Positions 45,562-53,359 of a stretch of 64,000 nt of DNA are shown here, one piece after another. The notes under the pieces are model-generated. The model ran no database searches and was not told the DNA's origin. It was given only the letters and a program-made list of their open reading frames with translations. Location of the stretch: the NCBI RefSeq assembly GCF_004104075.1, contig NZ_QOVK01000006.1:62001-126000 (forward strand), read 5' to 3'. This DNA is from Leeuwenhoekiella polynyae. GTDB lineage: Bacteria; Bacteroidota; Bacteroidia; Flavobacteriales; Flavobacteriaceae. A program made the position numbers and the translations under genes. The number at the start of each line of letters is the position of its first letter. Position 1 is the stretch's first letter.

Positions 45562-46614
45562 TTACTGTTTTAAAACTGAAGCATTAGTAATTAATACTTC
45601 TAATTGAGAAGCACTCTCTTGAAGTGCTCTGGTATTTTTAAAATTATGTTCTTGTAATATAGTTTCAGCTTTTGCTGCTCGAATTCCACTTTTGCAGAAG
45701 ACTAAATAGGCTTGCTCTTTATCCAACTGATTCAATGTTTCTTTAAAATTAGATAGGGGCAGCTCAAGAATATTTTGATGTTGTATTCGTGGGTGTTCAT
45801 TCAATTCCCGAACATCTATCAATGTATACTTTTCTAATAGACTCGGATGGAATGACTCAGGTTCTATTTTTTCTGAAGTATATTCAGTATCGAAAAATTC
45901 GTGTGTAATTTCAATCTGTTCATTTTTAGAAAATTGAAACTTGTGCTGACTGGCAGTAAGCGTATTATATATCAGTAACTCTCCTGAAAGCACGTTCTCA
46001 CTGCCTAAAATAATTTTCAATACTTCTTGTGCCTGCATCATTCCAATCAAACCTACACTCGTTCCTAAAACTCCTGCTTCAGCACAACTTGGCACTTCAA
46101 TAGCTTTAGGGAATAAGCAACGATACGTAGGGCCATTACTATAATTAAATACTGAAACCTGACCTTCAAACCGGTGTATGCTTCCGTAAACAAAAGGTTT
46201 TCCTGTTAATACAGCGGCATCATTTATAAGATATCTAATTGCTATACGATCTGTTGCATCAACAATAATATCATATTTTTCAAATAGTTGTAATGCATTT
46301 TCAGCCGTTAAATATTCAGTATAGACAGTTATGCTGCAAGCCGGATTTTGGTTGTTTAGAAAAACTTGAGCTTCTTCAGCTTTAAACTTCCCTATAGAAT
46401 TATTAGAAAATAAGATCTGTCTGTGCAAATTAGACTCTTCAACACGATCACCATCAACAATTCCTAAGTTTCCAATTCCAGAGGCAACCAGATAGGGGAG
46501 TAGAGCACAACCGAGACCTCCAGCGCCAATAACAAGCACTCGGGCTTCAGTCAGTTTTTGCTGACCTTTTTCTCCTATTTGAGGAAGTATTATTTGGCGT
46601 TGATATCTACTCAT
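45562..46614 (-). CDS. moeB: MoeB-type adenylyltransferase fused to a rhodanese domain
   Basis: 350 residues. The N-terminal ThiF/E1-like domain (GAGGLGCALLPYLVASGIG, DGDRVEESNLHRQILF, VDATDRIAIRYLINDA, PSCAEAGVLG) would adenylate the MoaD C-terminus. The C-terminal rhodanese domain (about 255-340) with active-site Cys in CKSGIRA would supply sulfur. This arrangement allows one protein to form the MoaD thiocarboxylate. It sits 9 bp after moaD. Confidence 0.93.
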   Translation of the reverse strand: MSRYQRQIILPQIGEKGQQKLTEARVLVIGAGGLGCALLPYLVASGIGNLGIVDGDRVEESNLHRQILFSNNSIGKFKAEEAQVFLNNQNPACSITVYTEYLTAENALQLFEKYDIIVDATDRIAIRYLINDAAVLTGKPFVYGSIHRFEGQVSVFNYSNGPTYRCLFPKAIEVPSCAEAGVLGTSVGLIGMMQAQEVLKIILGSENVLSGELLIYNTLTASQHKFQFSKNEQIEITHEFFDTEYTSEKIEPESFHPSLLEKYTLIDVRELNEHPRIQHQNILELPLSNFKETLNQLDKEQAYLVFCKSGIRAAKAETILQEHNFKNTRALQESASQLEVLITNASVLKQ

Positions 46615-46623
46615 ATTAGTTAG

Positions 46624-46872
46624 TTAACCACCTGCATAAGGAGGTAATAATGCAATCACATCTCCATCATTCAATTTTTTTGACTCTTCCTGATCTATCA
46701 AGACATCATTTATTGCCAGTTGAAACGGAATGTGACTTATAGGGTTATTTTGTTTCATTTGCTCTAGTAATTCATTAGAATTCTTCACGTCAATCTCTTG
46801 GGTTTCTTCGTGATTACCCATCACATCAACCAATTGTCCAAAATATTTTAGTGTAACTTTCATACTATTCAA
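46624..46872 (-). CDS. moaD: Molybdopterin synthase small subunit MoaD
   Basis: 82 residues, ubiquitin-like fold, ending in the essential diglycine (LLPPYAGG) that carries the thiocarboxylate. It overlaps mobA by 8 bp, consistent with translational coupling. Confidence 0.94.
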   Translation of the reverse strand: MNSMKVTLKYFGQLVDVMGNHEETQEIDVKNSNELLEQMKQNNPISHIPFQLAINDVLIDQEESKKLNDGDVIALLPPYAGG

Positions 46873-47437
46873 TTTGCTCCAGTTGTTTCAATTCTTCAGG
46901 AAAATTAATGTTGGTTAGTGACTTAGAGTCTTCTATTTCGATCTCCTGATACTGGTGTTCTTTTATAAAATTTATAAGTTTTAAACGGTCATTTTCTATA
47001 GCATTTTCTATAGCTGATAAAAGGCTTTTTGAATAAATCCCGACTAAAGGATGCCAGTTTTTACCAGAGGTTGCAAAAGATATTTTAGCATCATTTTCTG
47101 CCTTTTTCAAAAGGGTAAATAGTGTATCAACAGTTAGGAGTGGAATATCACAACTCAGCATAAAAACCTTTTCACTTTGTGTATGATTGAGCGCTGTTTG
47201 AATACCTCCCAACGGACCTCTGTCTTTATAATTATCACTAAGCAAAGGAAATCCAAAACTCAAGTAATCCTGATTATCTGTCACTAAAAAAATATTAATT
47301 GTAATTTTTTTTAAAGAACTGATAATATTAGTAATAAGTGGCTTATCTTGAAGTATTACTAAACCTTTATCTCTGCCCATACGGGAGCTTTTTCCTCCAC
47401 ATAAAATATAAGCTGGTATGTTAGCTAAAGCATTCAT
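46865..47437 (-). CDS. mobA: Molybdenum cofactor guanylyltransferase MobA
   Basis: 190 residues with the nucleotidyltransferase signature LCGGKSSRMGRDKGLV and the substrate segment DRGPLGGIQTAL, followed by SCDIPLL. It attaches GMP to molybdopterin, giving the MGD form used by DMSO-reductase-family enzymes. This fits the divergent YdeP/FdhF-like oxidoreductase at 49207. Located between the ModE-like gene and moaD. Confidence 0.93.
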   Translation of the reverse strand: MNALANIPAYILCGGKSSRMGRDKGLVILQDKPLITNIISSLKKITINIFLVTDNQDYLSFGFPLLSDNYKDRGPLGGIQTALNHTQSEKVFMLSCDIPLLTVDTLFTLLKKAENDAKISFATSGKNWHPLVGIYSKSLLSAIENAIENDRLKLINFIKEHQYQEIEIEDSKSLTNINFPEELKQLEQIE

Positions 47438-47441
47438 AAAA

Positions 47442-47783
47442 CTAGCTTTTGACCTCTTTTAGCGTATTAAATTTTTCATTTAAAAATGCTTCACACGCTT
47501 TGTTTAGCGTTTCAAATTCTTCTATCATTTTGTGGCCATAATCTGTAATAGCCGTCCCGCCACCATCTTTACCACCAGTATTTGTAATTACGAGAGGTTG
47601 TGATGAGCTGGTGTTCATTGTGTTTATGAGATTCCATGCCTTTTTATAAGACATCCCGATGGCTTTTGCCGCAGCACTTATTGATCGTGTTTCGGCCACT
47701 TTTTTAAGTAAGATTACACGACCATAGCCTAAGAAAACTTCTCCTTCTTTTTCAATCCAAATTCTGCTTTTTACTTGTTTCAT
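47442..47783 (-). CDS. ModE-type DNA-binding protein lacking the molybdate-binding domain
   Basis: 113 residues corresponding to only the N-terminal winged helix-turn-helix of ModE (VAETRSISAAAKAIGMSYKK, AWNLINTMN, TGGKDGGGTAITDYGHKMI). The C-terminal Mop/TOBE molbindin domain that senses molybdate in E. coli ModE is absent. It is co-transcribed with the cofactor genes. A sequence almost identical to the E. coli ModE operator lies at 48972-48995, immediately upstream of the operon, so autoregulation is likely. How molybdate would be sensed is open. Confidence 0.9.
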   Translation of the reverse strand: MKQVKSRIWIEKEGEVFLGYGRVILLKKVAETRSISAAAKAIGMSYKKAWNLINTMNTSSSQPLVITNTGGKDGGGTAITDYGHKMIEEFETLNKACEAFLNEKFNTLKEVKS

Positions 47784-47785
47784 AT

Positions 47786-48961
47786 TTAAAAGCTTAGATC
47801 TATATAATTTACCAGATCACCTGTCTTTAATGCAGTTTCTGTTTCAGGAACGACAAGTAAAGCATTGCTCAGAGCATAGGTGTTGAGCATAGAGCTCGCT
47901 TGCCCGGTGTAAGGTGTGATTTTAGTAGTTGAAACGCCCGCTTTTAAGAAGAGGGTTTTGCCAATCTTGTTGTTTATATCTTCAGTAAGTTCTGCTTTTC
48001 GTTCATTTAGGAAGGGTTTTAAACTACCCATTCTGCTATGTAAATGCGGTAATACATATATATAAAATGCCGTAAGGCTAGAAGCCGGATTACCAGGTAA
48101 GCCAAAAACTGATCTATTTTCAGTTGTACCAAACCATAAGGGTTTTCCGGGTTTTTGATTTACTTTATAAAAGTGTTCTTTAACGCAATTATTCAGTAAT
48201 GCTTTTTGCACAAAATCATAATCACCTACTGAAATTCCGCCGGAAACCAAGAGAACATCAGAATGTTGTAGTGCTTTTTTAACTGCTTCTTGAGTGGCTG
48301 CTAGTGTATCTTCAGCTTTTGAGATTTGAACCTCAGTAATACCTATTCGGCTTAAAGCATTTTTAAGCATTATCCCGTTGCTCTCATAAATATGATTGGG
48401 TTTTAACGGGGTACCGGGTTTTTGCAATTCATTACCCGTCGTTAAAATTGTCACCGAAGGTTTGCGGTAAACTTCAATTTGCGTAATACCGAGACCAGCT
48501 AAAAAACCTATTGTAGCCTCATTAACCTGATGCCCTTTTTTAAGTACATGAGTTCCCTCGGTAATTTGCTCACCAACAGGTCTGACATTAGCTTTTCTAT
48601 TTGGTAACCTTTCAAGAATGAGTTCGTCTCCACTACGTATGGTATGTTCTTGTATAACAACAGTATCAGCAGCATCAGGAACCGGTGCTCCTGTAAAAAT
48701 ACGAATTGCTTCTCCTTCTTTCAGGTCAGGGATTTGAGTATCGCCGGCTTGTACCTGCCCTACGATTTTTAATTGAGTTTTACCGGTATGAATAAAGGCA
48801 TAACCGTCCATCGCAGATTGTCTAAAGGAGGGAAGGTTGATTGGTGCCATTAAATCTTCAGCTAAAAAATAACCGAACGTATTTTCAAGATCAACCGTTA
48901 CAGTATCAAGTTGTTTTGCATTCTGAATGATAAGTTTTTGAGCTTCGGTTACTGAAATCAT
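47786..48961 (-). CDS. moeA: Molybdopterin molybdenumtransferase MoeA
   Basis: 391 residues. MoeA motifs: SFRQSAMDGYAF, IFTGAPVPDAADTVV, TTGNELQKPGTPLKPNHIYE, SGGISVGDYDFV and FGLPGNPASSLTAFY. It inserts molybdate into adenylated molybdopterin. First gene of the operon; a ModE-type site begins 10 bp upstream of its start codon. Confidence 0.96.
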   Translation of the reverse strand: MISVTEAQKLIIQNAKQLDTVTVDLENTFGYFLAEDLMAPINLPSFRQSAMDGYAFIHTGKTQLKIVGQVQAGDTQIPDLKEGEAIRIFTGAPVPDAADTVVIQEHTIRSGDELILERLPNRKANVRPVGEQITEGTHVLKKGHQVNEATIGFLAGLGITQIEVYRKPSVTILTTGNELQKPGTPLKPNHIYESNGIMLKNALSRIGITEVQISKAEDTLAATQEAVKKALQHSDVLLVSGGISVGDYDFVQKALLNNCVKEHFYKVNQKPGKPLWFGTTENRSVFGLPGNPASSLTAFYIYVLPHLHSRMGSLKPFLNERKAELTEDINNKIGKTLFLKAGVSTTKITPYTGQASSMLNTYALSNALLVVPETETALKTGDLVNYIDLSF

Positions 48962-48971
48962 ACATTTAAAG

Positions 48972-48995
48972 CGTTATGTCTTAGCGAATATAACG
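48972..48995. promoter_or_regulatory. ModE-type operator in the moeA / YdeP divergent region
   Basis: The minus strand reads CGTTATATT, CGCTAA, GACATAACG: 8-bp inverted arms CGTTAT[AG]T in a 24-bp frame. From memory, the E. coli modA operator has the same arms (CGTTATATT and ACATAACG) and the same overall length. It overlaps the expected moeA transcription start. Confidence 0.75.
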
Positions 48996-49030
48996 ATATG
49001 TTTTAGCAGTTAGGTAAGGATTACCAGCTA

Positions 49031-49117
49031 TTAACAGCTTTTTATCAATTTGAAATAACTTGCTAATTCATCGATACCTGTTTTCTTTGAAGCTTTTAGT
49101 TTTTTCTTAGTAGTCAT
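49031..49117 (-). CDS. Candidate 28-residue small ORF upstream of moeA
   Basis: The minus strand reads MTTKKKLKASKKTGIDELAS and then YFKLIKSC before TAA. It is lysine-rich with an amphipathic second half. It lies between the ModE operator and the divergent YdeP-like gene. It could be a small protein, a leader peptide or chance; nothing besides composition supports translation. Confidence 0.28.
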   Translation of the reverse strand: MTTKKKLKASKKTGIDELASYFKLIKSC

Positions 49118-49206
49118 CCCTATATTTTATGGTTAAATTGATTGAAAATAAATGGGAGAATTACAGCGTGTTTCTTCTCTGATTGTAAACGAATTAAAAG
49201 ATCAAA

Positions 49207-51528
49207 ATGGCTAACGACTTTAAGAGAAATGTATCTATAACGGGAATTGAAGAATTTACTAATATAAGATTAGGAGAACCTGTGCGTGATGCAGCAGGAA
49301 TGCTGGGGGTTAAGGAAGCGCTGAAACACGGCTTTAAAGAAATGGGTGTTTTAAGATCTATGGGTGCATTGCTCAAAATGAATCAGAAAGATGGTTTTGA
49401 TTGTCCCAGTTGTGCGTGGCCAGATCCTGAAAACAGATCTCCGGTAGCTGAATATTGTGAAAATGGAGCCAAGGCACTAGCTGATGAAGCAACTACTGCA
49501 AAGGCAGATGCTGGTTTGTTTAAAAAATGGACGGTTGAAGAATTATCTCAACTTTCGGACTACGAACTCAATAAATTTGGGCGTTTGATAGAGCCATTAG
49601 TTCTTAGGCCCAATAGTGTGCACTATGAGCCAATTACCTGGACAGAAGCTTATGGTTTAATCGCTAAACACCTTGAAAGATTAGATCATCCTGACGAAGC
49701 GATCTTTTATACGTCTGGCCGCTCTAGCAATGAAGCTGCATTTTTATACGGGATGTTTGCTAGAGCTTTTGGTACTAATAATATGCCCGACTGCTCCAAT
49801 ATGTGCCACGAGTCTAGTGGTGTAGCGCTGGGTGAAACTTTAGGAATAGGTAAGGGGTCAACTGTTTTAGAAGATTTATATGAAGCTGAAGTAATCATCA
49901 TTGCTGGTCAAAATCCGGGAACTAATCATCCGCGTATGATGTCTGCTCTGGAAAAATGTAAAAATAACGGAGGAAAGATAATCAGTATCAATCCGCTGGA
50001 AGAGTCAGGGTTGGTGAATTTTAAAAATCCGCAGCATTTAAGTGGCACCCTTGGTGGTGGCGTGCAGATGGCAGATTTGCATCTTCCCGTACAGATCAAT
50101 CAGGATATTCCGCTGATGAAATTGATTCTTAAAAAGTTAGCCACTTTAGATTCTATAGATCAAAAGGTTTTTGACCATGCTTTTATAGAAAAATATACCG
50201 CCGGTTATGATGCGTTTTTAGAGGACATCATGCAATACGATGAAGCAGATCTGTTAGCCCGTGCCGGTGTGCAGGAATCTGATGTGAACAAAGCCGTAGC
50301 AATGCTTCGTAATTCTGAACGAATTATTGTTTGCTGGGCTATGGGATTAACTCAACATAAGAATGGTGTAGAAAATATACGAGAGTTTGTAAACCTGTTA
50401 TTATTAAAAGGAGCCTTAGGAAAACCTGGCGCCGGTACCTGTCCGGTAAGAGGTCATAGCAATGTACAAGGTGACCGTAGTGTGGGTATTCAGCATTTTG
50501 TTGACGAAGCGATGAATGCGCGGATAAAAGAATTTATGTATTTTAATCCGCCTACCAAAAAAGGATTAGATGTGGTTGAGTCTATGGAAGCGATGCACGA
50601 CGGCAAAGCAAAAGCATTCTTTTGCCTAGGTGGGAATTTCCTGATGGCCGCCTCAGACACAAAATATACCGCTGAAGCCATACAGAACTGCGAGCTTTCA
50701 GTACAAATAAGTACAAAACTTAATAGAACCCATTTGGTTACTGGCAAAACGGCTTTGATCCTACCAACACTAGGACGTTCCGAGAAAGATAACATCAAAG
50801 GAAAACAGCAATACTTTACCGTAGAAAATAGTATGGGAAAAGTGAGTCAGTCTAAAGGAATTCTAAAACCAGCTTCAGGAAATGTAAAAAGTGAACCACT
50901 TATAATTGCCGAGATAGCCGATGCCTATTTTAAAAGTAACCATCCTGTAAATTGGATGGCAATGGGAGAAGATTATGGGATTATAAGAGAATATATTGAC
51001 CTCGTAGCTAAAGGCTTTAATGATACTTCTAAGCGCTCTGAAGGTCACGGGTATTATTTGCCTAACAATGTGCGTAATCTTGATTTTAGTATGCTTCCGG
51101 GAGGGAGAGCACAAATTACGGTTAATAAGTTACCGCAGCATACTTTAGCAGAAGATGAATTTATGTTGATGACCATTAGATCACATGACCAGTTCAACAC
51201 GACAATTTATGGCCTTGACGATAGATATCGTGGAGTTTATAATGAACGTCGAGTAGTTTTTATGAACCAAAAGGATATGGATAAACTTGGTTTGCAAAAA
51301 TTAGATGTGGTTGATATCACAAGTGAATATGATGGCATACTGCGTAAAGCGAATAAATTTCTAATGATACCTTATAATATCCCAAAAGGGAATATCGCTT
51401 CATATTTTCCCGAAACTAATATTTTGGTTCCGTACAATCATTTTGCAGAACGTAGTCAAACACCAATTAGTAAATCTGTGAGAGTGAAAATTCATAAACA
51501 AATCAAAAAAGTAGATGAATTGGTTTAA
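49207..51528 (+). CDS. YdeP/FdhF-family molybdopterin oxidoreductase
   Basis: 773 residues, alpha-subunit-like member of the DMSO-reductase superfamily. N-terminal cysteines Cys66 and Cys69 (DCPSCAWPD) and Cys84; candidate molybdenum ligand Cys200 in SNMCHESSGVALGE; cofactor-binding segments IIAGQNPGTNHPRM, ISINPLEESGLV, CWAMGLTQHKNGVENI and RGHSNVQGDRSVGI; C-terminal MGD domain with TIRSHDQFNTTIYGLDDRYR. No Tat signal, so cytoplasmic. The family resembles formate dehydrogenase H but its reaction is not established; E. coli YdeP is linked to acid resistance. It is the only molybdoenzyme in the window and is divergent from the cofactor operon. Confidence 0.93.
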   Translation: MANDFKRNVSITGIEEFTNIRLGEPVRDAAGMLGVKEALKHGFKEMGVLRSMGALLKMNQKDGFDCPSCAWPDPENRSPVAEYCENGAKALADEATTAKADAGLFKKWTVEELSQLSDYELNKFGRLIEPLVLRPNSVHYEPITWTEAYGLIAKHLERLDHPDEAIFYTSGRSSNEAAFLYGMFARAFGTNNMPDCSNMCHESSGVALGETLGIGKGSTVLEDLYEAEVIIIAGQNPGTNHPRMMSALEKCKNNGGKIISINPLEESGLVNFKNPQHLSGTLGGGVQMADLHLPVQINQDIPLMKLILKKLATLDSIDQKVFDHAFIEKYTAGYDAFLEDIMQYDEADLLARAGVQESDVNKAVAMLRNSERIIVCWAMGLTQHKNGVENIREFVNLLLLKGALGKPGAGTCPVRGHSNVQGDRSVGIQHFVDEAMNARIKEFMYFNPPTKKGLDVVESMEAMHDGKAKAFFCLGGNFLMAASDTKYTAEAIQNCELSVQISTKLNRTHLVTGKTALILPTLGRSEKDNIKGKQQYFTVENSMGKVSQSKGILKPASGNVKSEPLIIAEIADAYFKSNHPVNWMAMGEDYGIIREYIDLVAKGFNDTSKRSEGHGYYLPNNVRNLDFSMLPGGRAQITVNKLPQHTLAEDEFMLMTIRSHDQFNTTIYGLDDRYRGVYNERRVVFMNQKDMDKLGLQKLDVVDITSEYDGILRKANKFLMIPYNIPKGNIASYFPETNILVPYNHFAERSQTPISKSVRVKIHKQIKKVDELV

Positions 51529-51643
51529 AAAAATCTAATAACACCCGATATTTAATCGATTTACCTACTATATTTAAGTTATAAATTATTGATAATGCTA
51601 ATTGAATTTAACCTTAGTAATAGTATTCATTAAAAGAATTATT

Positions 51644-53224
51644 TTGAAATTAAAAGTATTCATTTCTTTTGTTGTTCTTGCATCTATAGCAAGCGCTACA
51701 TTTTTAATAAGCTGGAAGGATAAACCCCTTAACCTTGTTCAAAGTGAAAGTACTGCGATCAATCTATATTTAGATTCTAAAACAACCTTTCAATATATAG
51801 ACAATTTCGGGGCATCTGATGCTTGGTCTGTACAGTTTGTGGGTAGAAACTGGCCCTTATCAAAACGCGAGAAAATTGCAGATCTGCTTTTTAGTACAGA
51901 AAATGATAGTTCTGCTAATCCTAAAGGAATAGGCTTGAGTCTCTGGAGGTTTAATCTAGGTGCAGGAAGCGCAGAACAGGGTGATGAAAGTGGTATAAAA
52001 GATGAGTGGAGAAGAGCTGAATCTTTTTACGGAGAAGGTGATACTTATGATTGGGATAAGCATCAAGGGCAAGTGTGGTTTGCAAATGCTGCAAAACAGA
52101 GAGGAGTTAAAGATCTTTTGCTTTTTTCCAATAGTCCGCCGGTTAAATTTACACGTAATAATAAGGCCTATACTAGTAATAAAAACAGATCTAATCTCAG
52201 AGCTAAGAATTATAGCGACTTTGCTAAGTATTTGGCAGACGTAGCGCAACAATTAGAGAAAAATGGCTTAAAAGTAAATTATATAAGTCCGGTTAACGAG
52301 CCTCAATGGGACTGGGCAGACGGTGGTCAGGAGGGTACTCCATTTTGGAACCATGAGATTTCAGATTTAGTACGTGCTTTAGATTATGAATTAGAAAGCA
52401 GAAACCTGGATAATACATTTATAGACATCGCAGAAACGGCTCAAATTAACTATCTAACAGAGTCTGGAAACAAAACGGGTAGAGGAGATGTGATTAATTC
52501 ATTTTTTGATAATTCTTCAGAAAATTACTTAGGACACCTAGCACACGTGAATCCAGCAGTTTCGGCACACAGCTACTTTACAACTTCACCTTTTAAAAAT
52601 ATGGTGAAGCAACGTCAAGATTTAGGTGATGCAATTGCAGAAGTTTCAGATTTACACTTTTGGATGAGTGAATACTGTATTCTGGGTGATAATAATGGTG
52701 AAATAAACGGAAACGGTAGAGACTTAGGAATGGATTCAGCATTATATATGGCTCAGGTGATTCATAGTGATCTCGTTTTTGCAAACGCAAGTGCCTGGCA
52801 TTGGTGGACTGCTATTTCTGCTTATGACTATAAAGACGGTTTGGTTTATATTGACAAGAACAAATATGATGGTAATTTTTATGAAAGTAAAATGTTATGG
52901 GCTTTAGGTAATTACAGCAGGTTCATCAGACCGGGATATCAACGAGTAGCCCTTAAAGGATTTGAGCAAGATATACTTAATGAAGATTTCGTTTATTCAG
53001 CATATAAAAGTCCTGATGATTCAAGAACAGTACTTGTTTTTATCAATTCTGCTTTAGAAAACAAAATAATCAACCTCAACTTTGAGGAGGAAGTAAAACC
53101 TTTTACGGTTGAAAGTTATGTGACATCAGAGGGTTCTGATCTTGAAAAAATACAACTCTTTAAACATGAAGAGTTAAGAATTCCATCACGTTCAGTAACT
53201 ACCATAATACTAAATACTGAATGA
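51644..53224 (+). CDS. GH30-family glycoside hydrolase
   Basis: About 526 residues if started at the TTG at 51644 (giving MKLKVFISFVVLASIASA, a clean signal peptide); no ATG is available, and a TTG at 51602 is also possible. Catalytic acid/base Glu219 in SPVNEPQWDW and nucleophile Glu343 in FWMSEYC; ASAWHWWTAIS and the C-terminal beta-sandwich (VLVFINSALENKIINLNF) complete a GH30 enzyme. The NEPQWDWADGGQEG pattern resembles beta-1,6-galactanase-like members, but substrate is uncertain. It stands alone with a terminator. Confidence 0.88.
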   Translation: MKLKVFISFVVLASIASATFLISWKDKPLNLVQSESTAINLYLDSKTTFQYIDNFGASDAWSVQFVGRNWPLSKREKIADLLFSTENDSSANPKGIGLSLWRFNLGAGSAEQGDESGIKDEWRRAESFYGEGDTYDWDKHQGQVWFANAAKQRGVKDLLLFSNSPPVKFTRNNKAYTSNKNRSNLRAKNYSDFAKYLADVAQQLEKNGLKVNYISPVNEPQWDWADGGQEGTPFWNHEISDLVRALDYELESRNLDNTFIDIAETAQINYLTESGNKTGRGDVINSFFDNSSENYLGHLAHVNPAVSAHSYFTTSPFKNMVKQRQDLGDAIAEVSDLHFWMSEYCILGDNNGEINGNGRDLGMDSALYMAQVIHSDLVFANASAWHWWTAISAYDYKDGLVYIDKNKYDGNFYESKMLWALGNYSRFIRPGYQRVALKGFEQDILNEDFVYSAYKSPDDSRTVLVFINSALENKIINLNFEEEVKPFTVESYVTSEGSDLEKIQLFKHEELRIPSRSVTTIILNTE

Positions 53225-53298
53225 ACCAGCGAAAAATAAAAACACCTGTTTAAATGTTAATTACAAGTGTGTTATTTTACCATTAAACAGCAACGAGA

Positions 53299-53324
53299 CC
53301 TCAATTTTATTGAGGCTTTTTTTT
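53299..53324 (+). terminator. Rho-independent terminator after the GH30 gene
   Basis: CCTCAA / TTGAGG arms with a 5-base loop and a run of eight T residues, 75 bp after the GH30 stop, before the convergent AsmA-like gene. Confidence 0.88.
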
Positions 53325-53359
53325 ATCAGCTAAAATCAATTAGTACTAGAACTAGTATA

